Assembly (NCBI GenBank): GCA_012064385.1
Contig: QRDG01000139.1
Span: 219,628 to 283,627, forward strand
From: Puccinellia tenuiflora
Taxonomy: Eukaryota > Streptophyta > Magnoliopsida > Poales > Poaceae
Reading direction: 5' to 3'
Length of the DNA stretch: 64,000 nt
Under the pieces are notes generated by a model, which saw only the letters and a list, made by a program, of their open reading frames with translations, did not search any database and was not told the origin of the DNA. Below are positions 34,463 through 46,139 of the stretch, piece after piece; positions within the stretch are counted from its first letter, which is position 1, and every line of letters starts with the position of its first letter. The position numbers and the translations under genes were made by a program.

Positions 34463-37154
34463 ATTCTCCCCCTCGAAATGTGGTAAACATGACCACAATT
34501 TCGACGAGGTCTCATTATTCACTTATATCTTAAGAGTGCCATGGCACAAAACAAATCATCCATCGAGGACATACATATTCTCACCACATGGTGAGACCTT
34601 AAATCATTGCATTACAAAGAACAAAATGTTCGAATGAACAAATTTCTTCTAATTCTTTATTCTTTATTGCCTCATAGCAAAACCCCCTTAAAGCCCGTAT
34701 TCAACGGGTAATACTTTGCCATACAGTGAGTCAGGAATTGCATTCTTTATCTCCAATGTTCAAACAGATGAACTCAAATCTGTGGTCCATTGTTGAAAAC
34801 AAAGACAACATCTTTATGAGCATCAATAAGAAAACAACGAACTTGAATTGAACAAAACAAGCCAATCGTACGTGTTCTAATCCGTATCACCGCTGGGTTG
34901 AAAACGGAAAAGACCACTTTTCATACAAAAATGGAACATGACAATAATCAACGTTGGTCAGAATATCATCACATGCCATAAAACTCAAGCTCATAAATTA
35001 AATCTTAAATCAAAACTTCTCGTTTTGACTATAGAAACTTATACAACATAATGATAAGTAAACACATTTGCTAAATTAATAGCCATCACTAACATAAAAA
35101 CACCAACGTATATGGTGCAATCCAACATGCTATTATATAGTAGACACATGGATTCATAATTTATCACTGATCATTTTCGATAGAACTTTGACACCATAAT
35201 TTCAATAACATCAATAAAATGCGTCAAAGCTTATCAATATAACTTTCAATGACATGATATCGAAAGTATCATTCATTATGAACGTTCTCATCATGACATC
35301 TTAGTGAAAATGGCATTATAAACATTCTCCAAATAAAATTTGGATATTACATCATGGTCTCACAAATTAAACTCTTAATAGTCAATAATTGACAACTTAT
35401 GACCATGATAACACATTAAAACTCTCTAAACGTCCTTGTTCAGAGAATCATCATGCTGAGCCTCCATCACCTTCTGTCAGTGTATGTCAAAATACATATG
35501 CATCTGACATAATACTTTAGCATTATGGCTCATCACTTTATGGCTGCATAGTTCGCTGCGGAAAAGCGAGCCACACAACCATTAAACTTTCCTTAAGGTG
35601 GCCTCAGCCCTTTAGAGATGATCTCATCATTAATAAACACCAGAATCATGGCGTCAACTTAAACTTTATTCTCAAATCTAATCTCTGAATAAATATCCAA
35701 ATACTTTAGAGAGATACTCATAATTGGTTTCGAAATAAACATAAACATCATCACAACATTCATAAAACATCATTAAAAAATGCTATAAGAGAAATTACTC
35801 ACATTAATCTTATAACACTATATATCCCCTTGAAATTCAAGCATTTTCCAGTGTAAAACAGTGCATAAAACATTATTCAAAAAAAACTTAAGCTCCATAA
35901 AATGCACTGAGAATTGGAAAGGCATGAACACTTCATCATTCTCACAATAAATATCAATTTTCAACATAAAATCTTAACCTTGATTGATATTTAAAATGAT
36001 ACTCAACACTGAAACATATTTTAGCCTATGATTTTCTGAATTTAAAACAGTGCATATAACTGAATATTAAAACTTTAGAATGCACTGAAATAATAAACAG
36101 AAACTTAAAATACTAAATTCGGACATAAAAGCCCGCTGCAGCACAGAGAACCCAACTTGGACCGCAGCCCTTCTGAAAATTTGGCCCAATATCGTGACCG
36201 AAGCCCATAAACATACCCACGTCATTCTGGACCGTCGGATCAGATCGGACGGTCGTCCTCACTTCGCGGTGGAACAAAAGAGGGCCGGTCAACCCTAACC
36301 CTAATCCCCTTTTCACTCTCTCCCGATTCACTCGCTCCACTGAGAGAGAGAGGCGACGGCCGAATGACACGCCGGCCTCCCCTTGCCTTGCCGACGCGGT
36401 GGCTGTGCTCGCCGGAGTAGAGCGGCCGCTGGACAAGGTCCCGCGCGCTCTATTCTGTCGAACGTGGCCGCCGTCGTCGTGTTCTTTCTGGAGCCCGAGG
36501 GGTGGAGGTAGTGCACACCGGCGGACCGGCGGTCATTTCGGGCGACGACGCCGAGGCACGGAGGCCCCGGCATCGTCCTCAACGTTCCGCGCGAGCGAAT
36601 CGTTCCGCACGTCCTCTCCGAAGGGAGAAGAACGGCGTCGCGGGGCCATCTCCCCTCGTGCAGCGCCACGGCTGCACGGGCCCGAAGGTGGAGGCGATGG
36701 TCCGGCGTCTCACTGAGGTGAGCTATCGATCCCAAATCGTGTGCTTAATTTGTCCCAATTTTGCAATTAGGGTTCTTACCGATTTGGGGATTTTTCTAGG
36801 GTTAGGGTTTCAGGACAGAGAGGGGATTTTTTTTCTTTTGTTGCTAATTTCTTACTCCCCTCCTTCTAATTGCTTCAACATGACTTCTAATTGATCAAAA
36901 ATAATTAACCGAAACATAAGATTGCCCGATTACAACATAATTTGTTAATTAAAATTGATCATTGTTCTTAACAGTGCATGTTTTGGGAGCAATTAGACAA
37001 AACCGAGACTAAACATCAACTTAATTGCCTAAAACATGAACTTGATTGACAGAAACTTGATCAGCAGATTATAGTGCTATCACATAGGCCGAGGCTTAAC
37101 ATTTCCCTAATCAAAATTAGGGCACTAGGATGATCAGATCTGCTCTGATACCAT

Positions 37155-37685
37155 TGGTAGACTTAATTCCTCATTAGTGAGGACATAAACTCAAAATGAT
37201 CACCCATTAGTGCACCTAATTAACATTAACAGAGGGATCAGGGAGTGCTTACAAGAAATTAATGTAGACGTGATTGCCTGCTTGATGCAGGCAGTACTTG
37301 GGGTTATTGGAGTGGTGGATGACGAGCTGCTGGTCGAGGCAGTCGTCGTCGGAGCGTCGGAGACGAGGAGGAAACCCATGGACGCCGGCACAACCCTCCT
37401 GGTGGCCGGCGGTGGAGATCGGTCTTCGCCTCCCTTGCACTTCTTTAGGATCGGTTGTTTTTGGGTGGAGACCTTACCGTGTCAATCGTTAGATCGTACA
37501 CTAGGGCGTCCTATTCCTTATATAAGTTTTAAGTGCTGGGTAGACGGGACCGAGTCCAATAGTTGGTTAGCACCCCCGACCAGGGTGCGTTTCTTTTACG
37601 TACGTGAGGTTCCGAACGTTGGTTCGTGGGCCTCTGCTTTAAACATTCTTTTGTCTCTGTCTAAACCTGACAGATCAACCCAACA
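37155..37685 (-). repeat. 5' LTR of the nested non-autonomous element
   Basis: A 531-bp repeat matching 31873-32402, followed on the right by the target duplication ACGTA. Confidence 0.93.
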
Positions 37686-40600
37686 ACGTACACCTCCTCG
37701 CCCAGTTCGCCGTTGAGGAACGCCGTCTTCACATCCATGTGGTGTACCTCCCACTTGAATTGAGCGGCGACGGCGAGCAAAAGACGGACGGAGTCCAGCC
37801 GCGCGACAGGGGCAAAGACCTCGTCGAAGTCGATCCCCGGTCGCTGGACGTAGCCCTTTGCGACGAGCCGGGCCTTGTACTTGAGGACGTTGCCGTCGGC
37901 GTCGTGCTTGAGCTTGTATACCCACTTCAGTCCGATGGGCTTGTGGCCAGGAGGGAGCTCTGTCATCGACCAGGTGCCGTTCTCCTCGATCAAATCCAGC
38001 TCGTCGTGCATCGCCTTGCGCCATTCCTTGTCTCCCTCCGCCTCAGCAAGTGTGGAGGGTTCGCCGGTGGGTGTGAGAAGGAGGCGCTCCGCCCTCCCTG
38101 GGTTCACCGCGCCAGGATCGATCAGATCCAGCACCGGGCGATAGCGAAGAGGACCGAGCGGGTCAACGCCTGTGTCGAGATTTTCCTCTGCTCCTTCAGC
38201 TGGGGGCGAGACGAAACGCACAGGCTGAGTTGGCGATGGAGTCACGGGCTGGCCCATGTGCGATGGGCTAGCACTGGCCCGCGAAGGAGGTGTCGCAGCG
38301 GGACCTGGTGACGGGGACGGAGGCGCAACTTCTTCTCTAAATCCTTCAGACTCAACTGCAGCTGGCTGCGACAGAGTCCAGCTCTCGATGGTCAGCGCAG
38401 GAAACCTGCCGCCGAGCTCCTCCCAATTCCAGCTCGCTCCCTCGTCAAAGATGACATCGCGGGAGATGTGAAGCCGCTTCTTTGCTGGATCGTACAGCCG
38501 ATAGGCCTTGCCTCCTGGTTCGTACCCAAGCATCATCATCGGGCGAGACCTGTCATCCAGCTTCTTTAGGCCGGGCTTCGCCTCCTTGGCGTATGACCGG
38601 CAACCGAAGACGCGGAAGAAGTGGACGGCGGGCTTGCTGCCGAACCAGCCCTCGTACGGTGTCTTCCCCTCCAGGCTTCGCGTCAAGGATCTATTGAGGA
38701 TGAAGACAGCGGTGAACGCCGCCTCGCCCCAGAACTCCGCCGGCACATTCATGGCCTTGAGCATGCATCTGGTAGCGCCGACGACGGTCTGATTCCGCCT
38801 CTCCACCACCCCATTTTGTTGCGGCGAGTAGGGTGCGGTGAGGTGGCGCTTGATTCCACGATCTGCGCACCACTCCGCGAAATCAGTCGCGGTGAACTCC
38901 CCGCCACGGTCGGTGCGGAGAACACGAAGTGGCCGTTTCGACTCTTTCTCTGCCTCGGCCTGGAAACGGCGAATCGCCGCCGCTGCCTCGTCCTTCGTCT
39001 TCAGGAGCATCAGCCACATGTACCTGCTGTGGTCATCAACCAACAGCAGAAAGTACCTTTTTCCGCCGTGTGTCGCCGGCGTGATTGGGCCGCATAGGTC
39101 GCCGTGTACAAGCTCCAATGGCTCCAATGCCTGGTACTTGGCCGCCGCAGGGAAGGGAGCGCGACGATGCTTGCCGGCGAGGCACGCCTCGCAGAGCTGC
39201 TCGACATGTGTGACTGCAGGGAGGCCGCGCACCATTCCTCCTTGTGACAGCTTCTGCAGGCTGTCAAAGCTTTGATGAGCAAACCTTGAGTGCCAGCGCC
39301 AAGCATCATCATCGGTGTGCGCAGCTAGGCACACCGGCTGCATGATCTGAAGCTTGGCAATGTACAGCCGATTCCTCGTGCGTGGCACCTTGGTTATCAG
39401 CACCCTGTCTTGGTCACGTATAGTCATGAAGCCGTGCTCAACATGGGTGGGATACCCAATCTCGTCCAGTTGTCCGATGCTGATGATGCTGGACTTAAGC
39501 CTTGGGATCCAGTAGACATCCACGAGCTGGCGGTGGCGTTCGCCGTCGATGGCGAAGAGGACTGTGCCGCGGCCACAGATGTCCACAACAGAGCCGTCGC
39601 CGAAGCGAACCTTGCCTGACACTCCCTTGTTCAGTTCGGCGAAGACGTTGGCGTCGCCGGTCATGTGGTTCGACGCCCCGGTATCCAGGTACCAGGCTGC
39701 GTCGACGTCATCTGGCACCTTCTTCAGTACGACACGGGCGCGCTCTTCGTTCAGGTAAACCCGTTCCTCTTTCAGAAGGGTTTCTGGGACAGTTGGTGCA
39801 GCGATCGGTAGCGTGGAGTCCTGGAGCTCAACGATGGTAGCCATATGCAGTGCAGAACCTGATTCGCCGCCCTCCTCCACCTGCGTCAGGTGCGCCGCCG
39901 CGGCGGCCTCGTCCCTCTGCTTCTTACGGCACTCCTTGGCCCAGTGCCCCTTTTTCTTGCAGTAGCGGCATCTGTCGCGGTCGATCTCTCCATCAGGCGC
40001 GTTTGCCGCCACGAGTTTGGGCTTGGACTGCCCTCCCGTACGGCCACCATCGCCGCGGTCACGGCTGCCTCCAGAGCCGTTGCCACGGCTCTGCTTCCGC
40101 TTCTCCTCCCACTGCTTCTCTGTGAGAAGGAGCTGACCACCAGAGTCCACCTTCTCGCCATCAAGGCGCTCCTCGACGGCGCGCAGGTGACCAACGACTT
40201 CCTCGACGGTGAGCTCCGCCAGGTTCATCATTGTCTCCATAGAAAAAGCAATCTGCACAAATCGACCTGGAACCACAAAGAGGAATTTCCTCACGATTTT
40301 TTCATCATCGCAGGTGTCGCCGAGGGAGCGGAGGGTGGCCGCGAGGTTGGTGATCCTCAGGCCAAACTCGTCGATGCGCTCCCCATCCTTGAAGGCGATC
40401 GTCTCGAACTCCGTTCGGAGCCGCCGCACGCGAGTGTCGCGCACGCGATCGTTGCAATGGTGTTGAACCCTGATTGCCTCCCAGGCTGCCTTCGCGCTGC
40501 CCTTGCCGATCAACAACGGATGCATCTCCGCCGGGGTGGACCGAAGCAGCGCGGCGAGCGCCTGCTTGTCCTCGCGCCGGGAGACGCCGTCGTCCTCGAT

Positions 40601-40880
40601 CGCGTCCCACAGAGACGCGGCCTGCATGTTCACCTCCATCACCATCGCCCAATTGGTGTACCCCCCACTTCAGCATCGGGAAGACAAGGCTCGCGCCGCC
40701 GCCTCCGCTCGTCTCGCGCACCACCTCACGGTGCACGACGATCTCTCCGCCTCCACGCCGAACTCTGCTACGCCCGCGGCTTGGCGAGCGCCATCGCTTC
40801 TCGGGCACTGGTGTCACGGATTGTCGAGGGGTGCGATTGGCAGCGGGTGGGGTGTTGCCGGAGTGCTGGCCGCCCGACAT
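37686..40880 (-). CDS. Copia gag, protease, integrase and RT N-terminal part
   Basis: The polyprotein starts at ATG 40880, 15 bases after the primer-binding site. The order is gag (UBN2-like), zinc knuckle CRYCKKKGHWAKEC (near 39975-39930), protease DTGASNHMT, then integrase with VHGDLCGPI, RTDRGGEFT and PQQNGVVERRN. RT follows with IGLKWVYKLK and MDVKTAFLNGEL. One base too many in the C6 run at 40661-40666 (G6 on the coding strand) separates the first 73 or so codons from the rest. Discounting that base and the nested element gives a continuous frame of 1437 codons plus stop ending at 30748. Confidence 0.93.
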
Positions 40881-40908
40881 TGCTCTGCCCTATGGCTCTG
40901 ATACCAAT

Positions 40909-41326
40909 TGATGCCTGCAAGGATCAATCGAGCAGAACAGATTTGGTGGATGAAAACAAGAACACGAGAGAGACACGAGGATTTTGTGCTGCGCACAGAT
41001 ACTGCAGCTTTTCTGATTTCTCTTTCTCTCCTTATTCTCAGGTTACAACTGACTCCAGAAACTTAGGATCAGAGACTAAGCAAACTGGGTAGTGCCATCC
41101 CACTACCGCTCAACCCCATCACCCCTAAACTCTCGCTGCATTTTCTGGTTCGTGTCCATCCCCACGAGCATCCAATGCTGCGACTAGACTAAGTCTAAGC
41201 AACGGTAGGAAACTAACTGAAAACTAGCTACGGTCAGTTAGCCATGTACAGGCACACGCTAACTGAACATTATTTGCAAGCTAGAAAAACAACTAGACTA
41301 TGTAAGCTGCTCTGAATTATCCAACA
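40909..41326 (-). repeat. 5' LTR of the young copia element
   Basis: A 418-bp repeat, the promoter-bearing LTR for leftward transcription. Its outer edge abuts the stop codon of the carboxypeptidase-like gene. Confidence 0.95.
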
Positions 41327-44300
41327 CTAGAGTGGTTTCCCGAGTATCCAACGGCTGAACATGGCAAAGCACCTCTCGGGTTCGTACTCCGGCGCTGTGT
41401 GCCCGGCACCCTGCATCAACCCAATTGAACATGATAGAAATGTGCGTAGGTGCATTCACACCCTACACGTCTGCATAGTTATAGGAAAACTAAGAAATGA
41501 CCCGTCTTACCTTGATGGTAGCAAATGTCATGTTGTTAGAGTACGTTACGGTGAATCTGCAACACAAACCAGCATTAACCCCTATATACAGCAAGCATTC
41601 TACTGCCTATAAAGTAGTCTAGCTAGTAGCAGTAACGATGGTGGTGGTACCGTACCCAGCAGACTGGCCATTTAGATGCCATGCCCTCCAGTCGTGGACG
41701 ACGGGGAAGCCGAGTGACCTGATCCACGCCTGAGTCCCCAGGTGAGGCACCAACGAATCGTGGTCACCGCTGTAGACGAGCGCCCGGTAGCCACCGTTGG
41801 CTGTGACGTTCCGGTGAAACTCGATGCTGCTCCTGAGGTCGATGGAGTAGGGCAGATCGCCGTTGTGGCACCTGACCCACTCTTCCACGCTGCCCTCCTT
41901 GATCCCAAGAGCATCTCGAGTCGCCTCCGTGTTTGCCCAGAAGTATGACAGGTAGTATCGATATGTCTGTCACAATTGGTATCAGTTTGCCCCCGTATAT
42001 GGTACAATAAGTTGTTAAAGCTCTAGAATTTTCTTTTGGTTATTTCCCTTTTTTTATGCATAGTTTAACTTTTGTACAAAACTCTGTACCATATTTCATA
42101 ACAAAAAAACCTGCAGTAGGAAATTTGCTACTGTTTCCTGTAAAAGGAGGTTTTTCTTTAGATGCATAAAGAAGTTGTTAAAGCAACCGAATCCAGCTAG
42201 CGTGCGCAGATGGAGGATGGAGATAGAATACTTACAAAACATCCGAATGGAGGACGGGCCGGTGGATTCCCAACTAGGATCCTCCTACCAGCACCACCCG
42301 AGTATTCGGACTCCGTATCAGCTGCTGGTCCAGTGGGAGCGGACGCAAAGACACAGGTGTCCAACAATACTTGGGCTTGCTGAATTTCAGACATGAGCTG
42401 CAAGGAGTGCACTCGCGCTCAACTCCACATCAATATACTAGTATAGTATTTGGTCAAAATCAATTCTAGCAAGCACAAGATGTTTTTAATCTTCTTCTTA
42501 CATGATTGAAAGTATCCATAGCTTGGGCGCACGGTGCATTTGAAGGAAGCACGTAGTCCAGTCCTTGGCAATGCCCCAATATCGTCTGCGTATATATGAT
42601 CAAGAAAAAAAAATTATTACCACTTTGATTGTGATAAAATGTAGAGTGAATTCCACTTTTTACCCCAAGCTGTGCATTTGTGACACTTATTATCCCATTT
42701 ACTGAGACAAAACCAGAAATACTCCATATACAAAATTCTGAAAATGCTTTTACCCCATTTTTGCATTCTGCACAATTCGCTATAATAGACTGACATGTTA
42801 GGTCTATGTGGTTTGTCAAAATATGCAAGATAATAATGTCCATACTTCTCTTTATCATTTGTTCAATTTCTCGTCATTGTCCTGGTATTTTCAAACCTCA
42901 ATCATCACCTCACACCTTTCCCAACGGACATGTATCAGAAAAGAAGGCTCAAAAGTTTCTTCAATGGGTAATCTAGACGATTTTACACTAGATGGGATAA
43001 TTGGTGTCACAAATGCATAACTAGGGGGTACAGAGTGGAACTCTAAAATGTATTGTACACATGCATGCGAGGTGGATCTACACGCTCGAGTTTAGTTACC
43101 TCATATAATTGATCTGATATTATACCAAATCCGTGAGCATATGGCACCTTAGAACTTATATCAATGATCTCACCAGTTGACGGGTTACCTACTAGATAGC
43201 CCTGAAATAAACAAACATGCATATACGATAATGATGTTACTGTTATCGCTAACGCTAATAAATTGTTATCGCTAACGCTAATAAATTGTGCTGCAATAAC
43301 GATTATGGCACCTTAAGATTAAGGCCCGGAGCATTGCCTGCTTCAATACCTGAAGAGGAGCTAGACGACATGAATATTCAGAGTTGAACAGAGCTCGGTG
43401 AAATGAAACAATTAATCGCACCAGTTTGCAATAAGAGACAGAGTTGCCAAATAGGGAAAGTGGTATATATATATGTGTACCTTGTGAAATGATGTGTGCG
43501 ATAAATGGTACAAGTTTTCCAGCATAGGAGTCTCCCCCGATGTAGAAAGGATTTTGGAGATATTTGGGGTGGTCGCTGAACCACTTGATAAGGAATTCAT
43601 GGAGCTGCAGTGAGGAGGATACATCCCCAACCTGGTACCCTTGTGATTTTGTGGAAAAGGAGAATCCAGCACCAACCGGTGAATCAACAAACAGGATGTG
43701 TGCTACCTGCATAAGATGGAGATTCCATTGGTTTGGTAGCAGTATAACTAGCATGTAAGTAGTACATGTTAGAGGCAGCAGCCTGCTGCAGAGTGCAGAT
43801 GAAACAATAAGGGCATGTTTGATTCATAGGATTTGCATAGGAATTATGTAGGATTTGAATCCTATGGGAATTTTTCCTATGTTTGTGTTTGATTCATAGG
43901 AACATATCCCATAGGAATTAATCCTATAGGAATCTTGTAGTGCAATTCCTATAGGAAAACAACATTAGATCACACCTCATGGAAAAATTCCTTTGCCACA
44001 TCAAACAAAACTCCTCTTCCTATAGGATTCACATTGGCATGACATCTCAATCCTATGTTTTTCCTATTCCTATATTTTTCCTATCCTATGAATCAAACAA
44101 GCCAAGGTTGAAATACCTTGGTCCATGAGTTTGGATTGATCTGCAGGCGTGGCAAGCTGCCATTGTAGGGCTCCACCACGAATCTGACGGGACCTGCATA
44201 TCAGCATCATATACGAATGTGAACATGATTTCCTAGGAGTGATTGCTTCCGGCACTTAGACTACTATTAGGAAGTTCAATGTACAGTGAATAGGATGATA

Positions 44301-44736
44301 GGGACCATGGTGCAGATGTACAGTGAGTAGATAAATTGATTAATTGGTTAAACTGAGAGACCGATTTCGTAGGCGAGGCCGCTAAGGACGGAGCAGCGGT
44401 CGCCGCCGGTGAGCCAGAGAAGGAAAGGGGCCTCCTCGGCGCGGGCCTCCGCCTCGACGAAGTAGTAGAAGAGCTCCGTGCCCTCGTCCACCTCCACGTA
44501 CCTTTGCAATCCAATTGATTCGTACGTTGATTTTAGAAGAGAGAACCCGACAGAACAAACTTAATTAGTGGAAATTGAGATGGAGACGGAGGCACCCACC
44601 CAGTGTGGAGGTTGAAGGGGAGGCGGCCGGGGAAGCCAGGGAGGCTGGTCACCAACTTGGAACCGGCGGCGAGCGGGGCCACGGCAAAGATCATCAGCAA
44701 CAGGAGGCAGCGGTAGAGCTGCCGCAGCGCGACCAT
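41327..44736 (-). CDS. Serine carboxypeptidase-like protein, clade IA type, 468 aa
   Basis: Eleven exons (minus): 44736-44600, 44501-44362, 44193-44117, 43706-43481, 43349-43312, 43201-43100, 42585-42502, 42397-42236, 41966-41656, 41556-41511, 41410-41327, all with GT/AG ends. The start at 44736 gives a good signal peptide (LLLLMIFAVAPLAAG); an ATG at 44802 is in frame but would bury it. The catalytic triad is Ser178 (GGDSYAGK), Asp392 (SGDHD) and His445 (GAGHTAPEY). WLTGGDRCS (75-83) is the form usual in the SCPL acyltransferase/clade I group rather than WLTGGPGCS, so it may be a vacuolar glucose-ester acyltransferase or a peptidase. Length is normal. The TAG is the last base triplet before a copia insertion. 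Confidence 0.93.
42644..43043. mobile_element. Mutator-type MITE in intron 6 of the carboxypeptidase-like gene
   Basis: A 400-bp unit with long imperfect inverted ends: GAGTGAATTCCAC...TGCATTTGTGACAC on the left, matched in reverse complement at the right end (GAGTTCCACTCTGTACCCCC, then TGCATTTGTGACACC). It is flanked by a perfect 9-base duplication TAAAATGTA (42635-42643, 43044-43052). A 9-base duplication with ends of about 60 bp is the mark of a MULE-derived MITE. No coding capacity. Confidence 0.9.
43243..43288. repeat. Two tandem copies of a 23-bp unit in intron 5
   Basis: TTATCGCTAACGCTAATAAATTG occurs twice head to tail with no mismatch between exons 5 and 6 of the carboxypeptidase-like gene. 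Unit length and identity suggest a recent duplication; the unit is quoted only as a description of positions 43243-43265 and 43266-43288. Confidence 0.9.
43812..44103. mobile_element. Small MITE in intron 3 of the carboxypeptidase-like gene
   Basis: A 292-bp unit with inverted ends GGCATGTTTGATTCATAGGA and, at the right, the reverse complement of GGCTTGTTTGATTCATAGGA. It is flanked by AAG on both sides (43809-43811, 44104-44106). Ends and the 3-base duplication fit a PIF/Harbinger (Tourist-like) MITE, although the duplication is not the usual TWA. The inside consists of many CCTATAGGA-like short inverted repeats. Confidence 0.8.
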
Positions 44737-44881
44737 CTTCGTACCCGTACGAGCAGCAGCTGCCCTCCCTCTCCCCTCTTTTGTGGCCGGAACTGTGTTC
44801 AAAGGTGGAGTTTCTCTTTCCCTACTACTCTTTTCCCTACGCTACTGTCGCTACCTGCTGCTTGTCTCAGATGCTCATCCA

Positions 44882-44924
44882 CACGTGTCCGGCAGCATAT
44901 CCACACGTGTTACACGTGTAACAC
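44882..44924. promoter_or_regulatory. Three G-boxes upstream of the carboxypeptidase-like gene
   Basis: CACGTG cores at 44882-44887, 44904-44909 and 44913-44918, each within ACACGTGT, lie about 150-190 bases upstream of the start codon. The last sits in an 18-base perfect palindrome (44907-44924). Such ACGT-core clusters bind bZIP and bHLH factors and often mediate abscisic acid, jasmonate or light responses. Function here is inference. Confidence 0.75.
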
Positions 44925-45762
44925 CTGTTCGACTGGTAGCCACCGCACCGGGCAAGGGAGCGGCGTCCCAGGCTCTCAGCAGCCCTGCGATTTCTACCGC
45001 TCCACGCATTTTTGATAAATCTGGCTTTTTGAGAAATTTATTTCATATATAGCTCATTTTTTAAATTATTTTAAAATCTGCTTTCTAGGTCGACGTCGAA
45101 GAGGATGAAGTCAAACTTATGCAATTCGGCATCATACTCTTTTAATGCCGGAACCATGTTCCGGCTGCGTAATTTTTCTTAACAAGGTCGACTCTAAAGA
45201 GGATGGATCCGACATATGCAAGTTCGGTTGTATCCTCGTTGGGGTCGACCTAGGAGGCAAATTTTGAAACAGTTTTTAGATGGGGCTAGAAGTGGAATAA
45301 GTTTAATTCAAGAGTCATATTTTGCAAAGAAAATATGGTGAAGCCAGCAGCATGTCGTAGAAGGTCCTGAGCAACAAGGCAGACTCAAGTATAGCTGAGA
45401 GGGGGCCTAGCCTGCCACACTTTTCCAATTCAAAATAGTCGATCATCATTTGAAGGAAAACATTCATAATTCGTGAATTTAGACTAGAAGTGCCCCCGGC
45501 CACATGCTTTTCCCCACTGAATTATATCAATTTTATGTAGGGTTTCATGGAACACGAGAGTAACAAGATCCACAAGGTATTAGAACAATGGAATCAAATC
45601 GATTTGGTGGAGATTGTACATCTAGGTTTTCTCCCACGATCCCCGACAATCAAGGAGTTTGACTGGCTAGGGATGACGATCTTTAAGCTTGAAAGTGAAG
45701 GGGTTCCGCGACAGAAAACAAAAATATTCTTAACGACGGGAACAACATATAGTCAAGATCTA
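44925..45762. other. Upstream flank of the carboxypeptidase-like gene
   Basis: No gene is recognised. Two diverged direct repeats of about 90 bp (near 45089-45140 and 45186-45240) share GGTCGAC, AAGAGGATG and TATGCAA with TTCGG. An 87-codon frame at 45547-45810 has no recognisable domain. Confidence 0.4.
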
Positions 45763-46095
45763 TCTATGAGACATGTAAATAACGGAGGGAAACGGTGTTC
45801 ATACCCTTGAAGACCGTAAGCGTCGACGATCAAAAGATCTGTGTTGATGACGACACATGATGAAGACGTACAGTGATGCCGACCTCAGGGTCGTGTAGTC
45901 GTACAAGCTCCGAGTGCCACAACCGGCAGCACTCCCGCAGCTCTACACGTGTCTGGTGTAGATGACGTTCCCTGGGCTCCGGTCCAGCGAAGCAGCGGAA
46001 GAAGAAAGGCTCAGATCGAAGAACTAGCAGCACGATGGTGTGCGTATGGTGGAGAAACCCCTATCTCTTACGCAACTCCAATTTCCGAAACCATG

Positions 46096-46097
<2 letters not shown>

Positions 46098-46136
<39 letters not shown>
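46098..46136. repeat. (GA)n microsatellite, about 19 units
   Basis: Uninterrupted GA dinucleotide repeats between CATGCTT and ATTGGATTG. Confidence 0.97.

Positions 46137-46139
<3 letters not shown>

Larger units (their letters stand above)
31873..37685 (-). mobile_element. Non-autonomous copia-like LTR element nested in RT (TSD ACGTA)
   Basis: LTRs of about 530 bp (31873-32402, 37155-37685) with four visible differences, and ACGTA duplications at 31868-31872 and 37686-37690. On the minus strand a TGGTATCAGAGC primer site lies beside the right LTR (37140-37151), and a polypurine tract (AAGGGGGAGAA) beside the left LTR. The internal 4.75 kb is AT-rich and has no gag or pol beyond a degenerate RNase H tail (32505-32830). 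Mobilisation must have used proteins from another element. Confidence 0.92.
30302..41326 (-). mobile_element. Young Ty1/copia retrotransposon carrying a nested element (TSD CTAGA)
   Basis: LTRs of 418 bp at each end (30302-30719, 40909-41326) differ at only two positions I can see. CTAGA flanks both ends (30297-30301, 41327-41331). On the minus strand: LTR, TGGTATCAGAGC primer site (40895-40906), gag-pol, polypurine tract next to 30720, LTR. A second element (31873-37685) sits in the RT gene. Without it the element is 5.2 kb with a single polyprotein frame apart from one extra base. It lies directly after the stop codon of the carboxypeptidase-like gene, in the same orientation. Confidence 0.95.

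Noticed and set aside
39890..41092. Plus-strand frame of 400 codons
   Set aside because: It is a shadow of the copia gag on the other strand and runs on into the primer-binding site and LTR.
44737..44802. Upstream in-frame ATG at 44802 for the carboxypeptidase-like protein
   Set aside because: It would add 22 polar residues before the signal peptide; the start at 44736 places the hydrophobic stretch correctly.
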